From: Rickettsiales bacterium
GTDB taxonomy: Bacteria; Pseudomonadota; Alphaproteobacteria; Rickettsiales; UBA3002
NCBI GenBank assembly: GCA_947441895.1
Contig: CANEUT010000075.1
Location: 1-7,558, forward strand
DNA length: 7,558 nucleotides
Direction: 5' to 3'
The position numbers were made by a program, and so were the translations under genes. The notes under the pieces are model-generated. The model was not told the DNA's origin, did no database searches, and saw only the letters and a program-made list of their open reading frames with translations. Below, in pieces: positions 1-6,921 of this stretch; the stretch's first letter is position 1; each line of letters begins with the position of its first letter.

Positions 1-69
1 TCGCTGGAATGACGCATCAAACACGGTTAATGTGCGGCCGTATCGATTCATAAATCAAGGGCAAAACAC

Positions 70-918
70 ATGTCATTACCGTCACTGTTTGGGGTTATTC
101 TAGGGTTCCTGATGATTGGCGTGGCCATGGCGCACGCCACACCAAACCCCCTTATTTACATCGATTTTTATGGCGTTCTTATTGTGTTTGGCGGGGCAAC
201 GGCTGCGGCATTCATGGGGTATCACAACCGCGATGTCATTACCGCGTTTAAAGCCATTGGGTGGATGGTGAAGAAGCCAAAATCAACTCGTGAGGGGTTG
301 AATACTGAAATTTTGCGGCTCATTAAATGGGGCTATTTGGTGCAGGCCAAAGGCGTGCTGGGGCTAGAAAATGAAATTAAAACCGTGCCGGCGCATGACC
401 CGGTGCTGAAATATTGCATGGAGCTGGTGGTGACCAACCACCCACCCGCCGATTTGCGTGCCATGATGATGACGGCGGTTGAATCGGGCTTTGAACATAA
501 AACTTCGGCGGTGCCGGTGCTGCGTAACATGGGCGCCAGCGCGCCAAGTTTCGGTATGATTGGAACGCTGGTGGGGCTGATTGCAATTCTGGGTCAAATG
601 GGCGGCGGTGCCAAAGATGTAATGGGCGTGGTGGGCACGGGCATGTCGCTGGCGCTGGTGGCCACGCTGTATGGCGTGTTTTTTGCGCGCATGGTGTTCA
701 TTCCCGCCGCCAATAAGCTGCTGCAGAAGGAAGAAACCGAGCGCTTCCGCAATTTGATGGTGGTGGAAGGGCTCATTATGCTGGCCGAGAAAAAATCGCC
801 GCGCTTCATGCAAGACAGGCTGAACTCCTTCCTTGAGCCGAAAGACCATTTCAATATTGATCGTCAATTGCGCGGGTCAATTATAACGCCGCCTTCTGCT
901 GCGGGGGGTAACGCGTGA
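70..918 (+). CDS. motA: Flagellar motor stator protein MotA (PomA-like)
   Basis: This is the MotA/PomA subunit of the flagellar stator, an inner-membrane protein that with MotB conducts ions and pushes on the rotor. The 282-residue protein has the family layout. TM1 is at about residues 3-22 and TM2 at about 29-49. A large cytoplasmic loop follows (about 50-150), then TM3 (about 155-177, GMIGTLVGLIAIL with Thr166) and TM4 (about 185-212, LVATLYGVFFARMVF with Thr199), and a charged cytoplasmic tail. The segment from Asn153 (NMGASAPSFGMIGTLVGL) is the most recognisable block and resembles Vibrio PomA more than E. coli MotA; this comparison is from memory. Thr166 and Thr199 fall where PomA has threonines linked to sodium use, but Thr185 of PomA is Ala here, so the coupling ion cannot be assigned. 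The ATG follows AAGGG (57-61) at 8 nt spacing. The stop overlaps the motB start, so the two genes are translationally coupled. ExbB/TolQ is unlikely given the four-TM layout and the partner. Confidence 0.93.
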   Translation: MSLPSLFGVILGFLMIGVAMAHATPNPLIYIDFYGVLIVFGGATAAAFMGYHNRDVITAFKAIGWMVKKPKSTREGLNTEILRLIKWGYLVQAKGVLGLENEIKTVPAHDPVLKYCMELVVTNHPPADLRAMMMTAVESGFEHKTSAVPVLRNMGASAPSFGMIGTLVGLIAILGQMGGGAKDVMGVVGTGMSLALVATLYGVFFARMVFIPAANKLLQKEETERFRNLMVVEGLIMLAEKKSPRFMQDRLNSFLEPKDHFNIDRQLRGSIITPPSAAGGNA

Positions 919-1607
919 GCGAAAACCACAGTTTACGGCGGGTGGTGAAGGATGAGCCAGAAGATGAAGGCTGGCTGATTACGTTTGCCGATATGGCGGT
1001 ACTGCTGATGTGTTTTTTTGTGCTGCTGTTTGCCATGTCGAGCCCCGATAAGGCGCAGTTCGACCTTATCAGCAAGGCGCTGATGGATGAGGGGTTCAGC
1101 AGCGAAAAAGGCGTGCCGACGGAAGACCCGTTTGAAATTTTGAAAACACAATTGTCCATGTCGCTGGGTGCCAGTGGCTATGACAAAGATATTGCGGTGG
1201 ATGCCAGTAAGCCCAACATTGAGGTGGAGCTTGCCTCGGGGTCATTCTTTCAGCCGGGCACGGCAAAATTTTCAGCCAAAGCGCTGCCCATGCTGAAGCT
1301 GATGAGCGACCAGATTATGCCGTTGGCTAAAAAAGATGTGGTGATTCAAATTGAAGGCCACACCGATGATGGACAAATTGAAAGTGCTCAATTCCCCAGC
1401 AACTGGGAGCTTTCCGCGGCACGTTCAGCCAATTTGGTGCGCTATTTTATTACCCAGGGTTTTCCGGCGAATAAATTGCGCGCCGTGGGGCTGGCCGACA
1501 CCCGGCCCAAAGCCCCCAACCGCGACGCCAAGGGCAACCCCATTGCGGTGAACCAAGACCTCAACCGCCGCGTGGTGATGAAAATGCTGCGCGGCGAAGA
1601 TAGTTAA
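915..1607 (+). CDS. motB: Flagellar motor stator protein MotB (PomB-like), OmpA-type peptidoglycan-binding domain
   Basis: This is the stator subunit that carries the ion-binding aspartate and anchors the complex to peptidoglycan. A short acidic cytoplasmic N-terminus (1-19) leads into one TM helix (20-42, WLITFADMAVLLMCFFVLLF). Asp26 is the expected ion-binding residue, and the MCFFVLL stretch with Cys33 is PomB-like. A plug-like amphipathic segment follows (about 44-60). The C-terminal OmpA-like domain (about 103-226) has EGHTDD at 147-152, SNWELSAARS at 162-171 and NRRV at 217-220, the usual peptidoglycan-binding residues. At 230 residues the protein is short for MotB/PomB (roughly 300), and the linker between plug and OmpA domain is compressed. 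The start is GTG, overlapping the motA stop (GTGA), after a G-run at 903-908. The first internal Met (27) lies beyond Asp26, so the GTG start is needed for function. The 3' end overlaps the convergent brnA gene by 4 bases. Confidence 0.92.
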   Translation: MSENHSLRRVVKDEPEDEGWLITFADMAVLLMCFFVLLFAMSSPDKAQFDLISKALMDEGFSSEKGVPTEDPFEILKTQLSMSLGASGYDKDIAVDASKPNIEVELASGSFFQPGTAKFSAKALPMLKLMSDQIMPLAKKDVVIQIEGHTDDGQIESAQFPSNWELSAARSANLVRYFITQGFPANKLRAVGLADTRPKAPNRDAKGNPIAVNQDLNRRVVMKMLRGEDS

Positions 1608-1873
1608 GGGCGATTGCGTGCGGTATAATCGCTGAGCAGGCGGCGGATCATCAGCTGATAGGGTACGCCGAGTTCTTTGGCCTTTTTCTTAAAAAATACG
1701 ATGGTGTCAGGGTCAAGCCCCAGCGTGACTTTGGTGGTTTTAAGTGACGCCGCAATCGCTTCTGGTGAGGGAAACCCAACGAGGTCTTCAATGCGGCGAA
1801 CCACTTGACCAAGCTTTACATGGCCGAATGGGTTTTCCTCATAGATATCGTCAGCAACCATTTTCTTTTTCAT
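1604..1873 (-). CDS. brnA: BrnA/CopG-like ribbon-helix-helix antitoxin
   Basis: This is the probable antitoxin of the BrnT-BrnA type II toxin-antitoxin pair. It should bind and neutralise the upstream-encoded BrnT-like toxin and repress the operon by binding DNA. The 89-residue protein has an N-terminal part (about 1-45) without clear motifs. A C-terminal ribbon-helix-helix segment follows: a strand around 47-53 (TKVTLGL), then DPDTIVFFKKKAKELG and VPYQLMIRRLLSDY. The start at 1873 is preferred because GGAAAGGG lies 5 nt upstream (1879-1886). An in-frame start further upstream at 1909 would add 12 residues and has no comparable site, and an ATG at 1861 is too far from it. The start lies inside the brnT 3' end (23-base overlap), the usual toxin-first order of the brn operon. 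The TAA stop shares TTAA with the motB stop on the other strand. The fold call is fairly sure; the BrnA name rests partly on the partner. Confidence 0.82.
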   Translation of the reverse strand: MKKKMVADDIYEENPFGHVKLGQVVRRIEDLVGFPSPEAIAASLKTTKVTLGLDPDTIVFFKKKAKELGVPYQLMIRRLLSDYTARNRP

Positions 1874-2165
1874 ATATTCCCTTTCCTTGGCGCCAATAGG
1901 CGGCACCAATAATGCGAATGATACGATTATCGCGCAGCGTAAAACGTACAGTTAGAATGCCTTGGGTTGCTTTACCGTAACAAAAAAACCGCTTTTCAAC
2001 TTTACTGTGCGACAAATCATCTAACACCAAATGCTGTGGATCGTAAAAAACGATTCTCGCTTCTTCAAACGACACGCCGTGTTTGCGCTGGTTGAGAAGA
2101 TTTTTCTCTTCATCCCACTGAAAACCTAATAAACCATCCATACCATCATACATATTTTGAGCCAT
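1851..2165 (-). CDS. brnT: BrnT-like ribonuclease toxin of type II TA system
   Basis: This is a probable BrnT-family toxin, a small ribonuclease of the RelE-like fold that blocks translation until bound by BrnA. The diagnostic features are FQWDEEKN followed by QRKHGVSFEEA near the N-terminus, and a basic C-terminal half (VRFTLRDN, RIIRIIGAAYW) ending GKGIYEKE. This matches the BrnT pattern of a WD-x-x-K helix, an RKHGVSFEEA motif and a late R-I-I-x-A strand. The start is uncertain. The ATG at 2165 (104 residues) is 4 nt after the metF stop, consistent with coupling. The ATG at 2141 would give 96 residues, closer to the usual family length. A GTG at 2186 would overlap metF. None has a strong Shine-Dalgarno sequence. 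There is almost no space for a separate promoter between metF and this gene. Confidence 0.82.
   Translation of the reverse strand: MAQNMYDGMDGLLGFQWDEEKNLLNQRKHGVSFEEARIVFYDPQHLVLDDLSHSKVEKRFFCYGKATQGILTVRFTLRDNRIIRIIGAAYWRQGKGIYEKENGC
1879..1886 (-). promoter_or_regulatory. Ribosome binding site of brnA
   Basis: On the minus strand GGAAAGGG stands 5 nt before the ATG at 1873. It lies inside the brnT coding sequence. It decides the brnA start in favour of 1873 over the in-frame ATGs at 1909 and 1861. Confidence 0.6.
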
Positions 2166-2169
2166 ATTG

Positions 2170-3105
2170 TCAAGCCACGCGTACACCCAGAATATGGCAA
2201 ATGGCTTGGGTCAGTTCGGCGCGGTTCAGGGTATAAAAATGGAAATGTTCCACGCCCGCCAGCATCAGCATGCGGCATTGTTCAGCGGCTACCATGGCGG
2301 CGATGGAATGCAGCAGTGCGGGATTATCGTCCAGCCCCTCCAGCAGATGATCCATCCACGATGGCACGCGGGTGCCGCACATGCCGGCGAATTTCTTGAG
2401 CTGCGCCACGTTGGTGACGGGCAGAATGCCGGGCACGATTTCTTGCGTGATGCCAGCGGCGCGCGCTTTTTCAACAAAGTTCAAATACAAATCGACATCG
2501 AAGAAGAACTGGGTGATGGCGCGGTTGGCGCCGGCATCGAACTTGCGCTTCAAATGGTCCAGATCATCTTGCGCGGAGCGCGCTTCGGGGTGGGTTTCCG
2601 GGTAAGCCGCGACGGAAATATCGAAGTCATGCATCGACTTCAGGCCCTTCACCAAATCATCGGCATAGGCATAACCGCCTTCGGTGACCTGGGCGGTGGT
2701 GCCGGGGGGCGCATCGCCACGCAGGGCCACGATATGGCGCACGCCCGCATGCCAGTAGGTGTCGGCAATCTCGCGGATTTCTTCGCGACTGGCATTGATG
2801 CAGGTCAAATGCGCGGCGGCGGTGAGATTTGTTTCGTGCACAATGCGGGTGACGGTGGCGTGGGTGCGGGCGCGGGTGGTGCCGCCCGCACCATAGGTAA
2901 CCGAGACAAAACGGGGCTTAAGTGGGGCCAGCGTGCCAATCACATCCCACAATTTTGCTTCCGCATCATCGGATTTGGGGGGGAAGAACTCAAACGACAC
3001 GTGCGGCGCTTTTTTGCCGTACAGTTCGCGCAGCTCGTGCAGCGTGTAAGCCGCCTGAGGGCTTAGTTTGGCGATGGTTTGAACCGCGGATGGATCGGCG
3101 CTCAT
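2170..3105 (-). CDS. metF: 5,10-methylenetetrahydrofolate reductase
   Basis: MetF is a cytoplasmic flavoenzyme that reduces 5,10-methylene-THF to 5-methyl-THF with NADH and FAD, supplying the methyl group for methionine synthesis. The 311-residue product covers one full TIM-barrel MTHFR domain, the normal bacterial length. Motifs in order are FEFFPPK (38-44, with the catalytic Glu39), SVTYGAGG (68-75), HLTC (99-102), LRGD (128-131), AAYPETHPEA (166-175), ITQFFFD (197-203, substrate-binding Gln199), PGILPV (225-230) and HFYTLNRA near the C-terminus. All are intact, so the enzyme should be active. The ATG at 3105 is chosen because AGGAG lies 6 nt upstream; a TTG at 3123 would place that site inside the gene. 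No other methionine gene is adjacent. brnT follows after 4 bases on the same strand, and mlaA is divergent on the other side. Confidence 0.96.
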   Translation of the reverse strand: MSADPSAVQTIAKLSPQAAYTLHELRELYGKKAPHVSFEFFPPKSDDAEAKLWDVIGTLAPLKPRFVSVTYGAGGTTRARTHATVTRIVHETNLTAAAHLTCINASREEIREIADTYWHAGVRHIVALRGDAPPGTTAQVTEGGYAYADDLVKGLKSMHDFDISVAAYPETHPEARSAQDDLDHLKRKFDAGANRAITQFFFDVDLYLNFVEKARAAGITQEIVPGILPVTNVAQLKKFAGMCGTRVPSWMDHLLEGLDDNPALLHSIAAMVAAEQCRMLMLAGVEHFHFYTLNRAELTQAICHILGVRVA

Positions 3106-3111
3106 GGGACA

Positions 3112-3132
3112 CTCCTGTTGCAATTGGGCAAC
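3112..3132 (-). promoter_or_regulatory. metF ribosome binding site with a small adjoining hairpin
   Basis: AGGAG (3112-3116, minus strand) stands 6 nt before the metF ATG and fixes the start. Directly upstream is a perfect 5-bp inverted repeat, GTTGC-N6-GCAAC (3117-3132). In the mRNA it would end right at the Shine-Dalgarno sequence. A short stem like this may only keep the site exposed; a regulatory role is not shown. Confidence 0.5.
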
Positions 3133-3281
3133 AGCTAAAAAAATACGCCGCTTGACTCCATTGCGTTAAAATCTAAAAAACACAGAAAAACAAAGGCGAA
3201 AACCGGCCTCTTGTCAATGCGCAAGCAAACTTATCCCAATAATCGTTAGCAAAATATTCATTCTTTGGCAGTAGATTCGGG

Positions 3282-3308
3282 TTAAGGACTAGGTTAAAGC
3301 CCTGTTAA
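3282..3308 (+). promoter_or_regulatory. Three TTAA boxes upstream of mlaA, including a CtrA-like TTAA-N7-TTAA
   Basis: GTTAA occurs three times, at 3281, 3293 and 3304, about one helical turn apart. The last two form TTAA-AGCCCTG-TTAA (3294-3308), which matches the gapped TTAA-N7-TTAA core of the alphaproteobacterial cell-cycle regulator CtrA; the first pair has N8. The array lies 28-55 nt upstream of the mlaA start, where a regulator would touch the promoter. Assignment to CtrA depends on the organism being an alphaproteobacterium, and the region is AT-rich, so chance is possible. Confidence 0.3.
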
Positions 3309-3336
3309 ATAAGATAGCGCACGAAAGAACCACGAC

Positions 3337-4047
3337 ATGCAAAACACAATGACCAGAAAACTTCTGCCCGCCATGGTGAGCCTGCTTGCCCTTGTTGGCT
3401 GCGCCACCAATGCACCGAATGATGATCCGTATGAGTCGTTCAACCGTGGTGTGTTTGAATTTAACCGCGGGGTTGATACCTACCTCATTCGCCCCATTGC
3501 GAAGGGCTACCGCTACATTACGCCGCAAATACTGCGCGATCACATCGGCAATGTTTCTGACAATTTACAGGAACCGCTGAGCATGGTGAGCGCGCTTCTA
3601 CAAGGCGATATTCAACAAGGTATGGTGAATTTCTGGCGCTTTACCATCAACACCACCATTGGTTTGGGCGGCATTAACGATGTGGCGACCACCGCTGGTT
3701 TGAAAGCGCGTACGGAAGATATGGGGCAAACCTTTGCTTCATGGGGCATTGATTCGGGCCCCTATATTGTGCTGCCGTTGCTTGGACCATCGAGCGGCCG
3801 TGATGCGTTGGGCCAAGTGGCTGGCTGGTTTGCAAACCCTGTAACCTACGCAGTAGATGACACCTGGACCAGCATTGGTATTGCGGGCGGCCAGGCGCTG
3901 GTTGCACGTGAGCGTTTGCTTGACCCAATTGATGATGTCTATGCGTCGTCGCTTGACCCTTATGCAAGCTTCCGCAGCATTTATCAGCAGCGTCGTGCCG
4001 CGCAAATTAAAAACCTGCACAGCGCCGAAAACAAAAAGAAACTCTAG
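3337..4047 (+). CDS. mlaA: Outer-membrane lipid asymmetry lipoprotein MlaA (VacJ)
   Basis: MlaA is an outer-membrane lipoprotein that removes phospholipids from the outer leaflet and passes them to periplasmic MlaC, keeping the membrane asymmetric. Residues 1-21 form a lipoprotein signal peptide (basic MTRK, hydrophobic core, lipobox LVGC) with Cys22 as the acylated residue. The MlaA domain follows: DPYESFNRGVFEFN (30-43), NLQEPLSMV (76-84), WRFTINTTIGLGGINDVA (100-117), EDMGQTFASWG (127-137), GPYIVLPLLGPSSGRDALG (141-159) and FANPVTY (165-171). These are the family's conserved blocks, and the 236-residue length is normal. The C-terminus is basic (NKKKL). The ATG at 3337 has only a weak GAAAG upstream; an ATG four codons later would give an equally good signal peptide. 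mlaC follows after 26 bases, so the two are probably co-transcribed. The inner-membrane MlaFEDB genes are not in the window. Confidence 0.95.
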   Translation: MQNTMTRKLLPAMVSLLALVGCATNAPNDDPYESFNRGVFEFNRGVDTYLIRPIAKGYRYITPQILRDHIGNVSDNLQEPLSMVSALLQGDIQQGMVNFWRFTINTTIGLGGINDVATTAGLKARTEDMGQTFASWGIDSGPYIVLPLLGPSSGRDALGQVAGWFANPVTYAVDDTWTSIGIAGGQALVARERLLDPIDDVYASSLDPYASFRSIYQQRRAAQIKNLHSAENKKKL

Positions 4048-4073
4048 TCTGACCAACTAAACGGAGCCTTCTG

Positions 4074-4676
4074 ATGAAACGATTTTTGCAATCGCTTACC
4101 GCCATTTTTGTGGTTGCCTTTGCAACCACTAGCTTTGCGGGTGATGCCGCCGGCGCCAAAGTGTTTTTGGATAAAGTGGCTTCGGACGTGTTGGCGATTG
4201 TGAAAGATGCCGGCGCTTCGAAAGAAGCAAAACAGAAGAAAATTGAGGCTCTTTTTGCCGATAAGGTGGATATTGCGTTTGTGGCAAAATTTGTGTTGGG
4301 CAAGCATTGGCGCACTGCCACCCCCAAACAGCAGCAAGATTATATGACCGCGTACAAGCCGTTCATTTTGAAAAACTATGCCAGTAAACTCACCAAATAT
4401 TCGGGCCAGACCTATGTGCTGAAGAACCAGCATATGGAAGATAATATTGCCGTGGTGACCATGGAAATTGTTGATGCCAGCGGCACCAACGTGGTGGTTG
4501 ATTATCGCCTGGGTGATGCGGGTGCGGGCAAATATAAAATCAACGATATTGTGGTGGAAGGCGTAAGCTTGCTGACCACCCAACGTGCTGAGTTTGGTTC
4601 CATTGTGGAGCAGCATAACGTGGATTATTTAATTACCGCCCTGCAAAAACAAGTGGCGACAGTGGCGGCGAATTAG
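4074..4676 (+). CDS. mlaC: Periplasmic phospholipid-binding protein MlaC
   Basis: MlaC is a soluble periplasmic carrier that shuttles phospholipid between the MlaA-porin complex in the outer membrane and the MlaFEDB transporter in the inner membrane. A Sec signal peptide covers residues 1-22 (KRF start, hydrophobic LTAIFVVAFATTS, likely cleavage after SFA). The mature part shows the Tol-Tol-Ttg2-type MlaC pattern: a helical N-terminal half, FVLGKHWRTATPKQQQDYM (73-91), FILKNYASKL (97-106), then a beta-rich half with VVDYRL (141-146), KINDIVVEGVSL (155-166) and RAEFGSIVEQ (171-180). The 200-residue length is typical. GGAG (4063-4066) is 7 nt before the ATG. It sits directly behind mlaA, an operon arrangement that supports both calls. 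The stop is 24 bases from the end of the convergent yoeB gene. Confidence 0.94.
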   Translation: MKRFLQSLTAIFVVAFATTSFAGDAAGAKVFLDKVASDVLAIVKDAGASKEAKQKKIEALFADKVDIAFVAKFVLGKHWRTATPKQQQDYMTAYKPFILKNYASKLTKYSGQTYVLKNQHMEDNIAVVTMEIVDASGTNVVVDYRLGDAGAGKYKINDIVVEGVSLLTTQRAEFGSIVEQHNVDYLITALQKQVATVAAN

Positions 4677-4704
4677 GGGCTAGGCGCTAGCTTCTAGACC
4701 CTAG
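4677..4704. repeat. Four CTAG tetramers at exact 7-bp spacing between mlaC and yoeB
   Basis: CTAG begins at 4680, 4687, 4694 and 4701, giving CTAGNNN three times and a fourth CTAG whose CTA is the yoeB stop codon on the minus strand. The stretch can also fold: GGGCTAG (4677-4683) pairs with CTAGACCC (4694-4701, one bulged A), and GCTAG-N3-CTAGC (4679-4691) is a perfect inverted repeat. No T-run follows on either strand, so a classic Rho-independent terminator is not supported, although the position between convergent operons would suit one. Confidence 0.55.
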
Positions 4705-4955
4705 TAATGATAGCGGCATTGGGCGATGAGCAGTATTTCGCCTTCGACTTTATAAACCAGCCGGTGTTCCTGGGTGATGCGCCGTGACCACCAGCCGCCA
4801 AGGTTTTCACGCAACGGTTCGGGTTTGCCCGTGCCTTCGAATGGTGTGCGTTGGCATTCCTTGATAAGCACGTTGATTTTTGCGAGTGTTTTCTTGTCGG
4901 TCTGCTGCCAATAGAGATAATGATCCCAACCGTCATTAGTAAAAGCGGTGCGCAT
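4701..4955 (-). CDS. yoeB: YoeB-type mRNA interferase toxin
   Basis: YoeB is a RelE-superfamily toxin that cleaves mRNA in the ribosomal A site and is held inactive by YefM. The 84-residue product lines up without gaps with my recollection of E. coli YoeB, also 84 residues. Shared blocks are WDHYLYWQQTDKK (10-22), KIN-x-LIKE, RTPFEGTGKPEPL (36-48), WSRRITQEHRLVY (56-68) and the C-terminal CRYHY. The catalytic residues known for E. coli YoeB (Glu46, Arg65, His83, Tyr84) are all present at the same positions, so the toxin should be active if freed. The ATG overlaps the yefM stop as TAATG (one base shared), so translation is coupled to the antitoxin. The gene ends tail-to-tail with mlaC. Confidence 0.95.
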   Translation of the reverse strand: MRTAFTNDGWDHYLYWQQTDKKTLAKINVLIKECQRTPFEGTGKPEPLRENLGGWWSRRITQEHRLVYKVEGEILLIAQCRYHY

Positions 4956-5212
4956 TATTCTTCAATAAGCTCGCGCACGGTATATTCCCCGCGCTCCGCA
5001 GCCGCAATCGACTCCAACAAAGATTTGCGGTTGGCCGGGCTGCGTAGCAGGTAATCGGTTTCGGCGTAGGACGAAAAATCCTCCAGTGACATGAGCACTG
5101 CGGGGGGTTTGCCGCCGCCGCGGGTGATAAGTAGCGGCGCATGGTCGGCATGCACCTTATCCATCATCGCTGCCAGATTTTTGCGTAAATCGCTGTAAGA
5201 AGCTGTATCCAT
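4955..5212 (-). CDS. yefM: YefM antitoxin (Phd/YefM family)
   Basis: YefM binds and neutralises YoeB and represses its own operon. The 85-residue protein has the Phd/YefM N-terminal DNA-binding fold (MDTASYSDLRKNLAAMMDKV at 1-20; APLLITRGGGKPPAVLMSLEDF at about 25-46). A C-terminal toxin-binding region follows (ETDYLLRSPANRKSLLESI, about 51-69, then an acidic tail). Arg10 and Arg31 fall where E. coli YefM has DNA-contacting arginines. The ATG at 5212 is preferred because it gives the family's usual MDT-x-SYS beginning. The in-frame ATG at 5227 lies inside the operator and has no ribosome site. The preferred ATG also lacks a good Shine-Dalgarno sequence; the promoter position suggests a very short or absent leader. 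The gene precedes yoeB with a one-base overlap and follows ettA by 42 bases. Confidence 0.93.
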   Translation of the reverse strand: MDTASYSDLRKNLAAMMDKVHADHAPLLITRGGGKPPAVLMSLEDFSSYAETDYLLRSPANRKSLLESIAAAERGEYTVRELIEE

Positions 5213-5218
5213 CTCATT

Positions 5219-5240
5219 AACGTACATCGTTGCGTACGTT
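5219..5240 (-). promoter_or_regulatory. YefM-type operator: AACGTACG-N6-TGTACGTT
   Basis: This is a near-perfect inverted repeat in front of yefM, with one mismatch between the 8-bp arms. Its two GTAC cores are exactly 12 bp apart centre to centre. E. coli YefM-YoeB is known to bind paired TGTACA-core palindromes with the same 12-bp spacing, so this is very likely the autoregulatory site. It overlaps the probable -10 region, which suits repression by blocking RNA polymerase. Confidence 0.7.
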
Positions 5241-5247
5241 CTGTCAA
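5219..5247 (-). promoter_or_regulatory. Probable yefM-yoeB promoter
   Basis: On the minus strand a perfect -35 box TTGACA (5247-5242) is followed after 17 bp by TACGTT (5224-5219), which keeps the first two and last bases of the -10 consensus. Transcription would start close to 5213-5211, at or just before the ATG at 5212, so the message could be leaderless. The box lies 7 bp behind the ettA stop, in a gap that would otherwise have no purpose. Confidence 0.5.
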
Positions 5248-5254
5248 GCCGTGG

Positions 5255-6904
<1,650 letters not shown>

Positions 6905-6921
6905 TTTCTTACTCCTTCTTT

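Noticed and set aside
364..867. Minus-strand open frame of 167 codons opposite motA
   Set aside because: It is antisense to motA and has a His-rich translation without recognisable motifs or a ribosome site.
2167..3066. Long plus-strand open frame of 299 codons opposite metF
   Set aside because: It lies entirely antisense to a clear, full-length MTHFR. The translation is low-complexity, rich in Gly, His and Gln, with no family motif; it is a shadow of the metF codon pattern.
3106..3123. TTG start for metF at 3123
   Set aside because: The good AGGAG site would then be inside the gene. The ATG at 3105, 6 nt after it, is the better start.
3164..3240. Sigma-70 promoters for metF and mlaA
   Set aside because: TTGACA (minus strand, around 3212-3217) and TTGACT (plus strand, near 3152) are present, but no convincing -10 box stands at 16-18 bp from either.
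4044..4616. Minus-strand open frame of 190 codons opposite mlaC
   Set aside because: It is antisense to a well supported MlaC. The composition is shadow-like (many His, Asn and Ile) and there is no ribosome site.
4677..4704. Rho-independent terminator after mlaC
   Set aside because: A stem can be drawn, but no T-run follows on either strand, so only the CTAG repeat is reported.
5213..5227. Upstream ATG start for yefM at 5227
   Set aside because: It lies within the operator palindrome, has no ribosome site, and adds five residues before the conserved MDT-x-SYS beginning.
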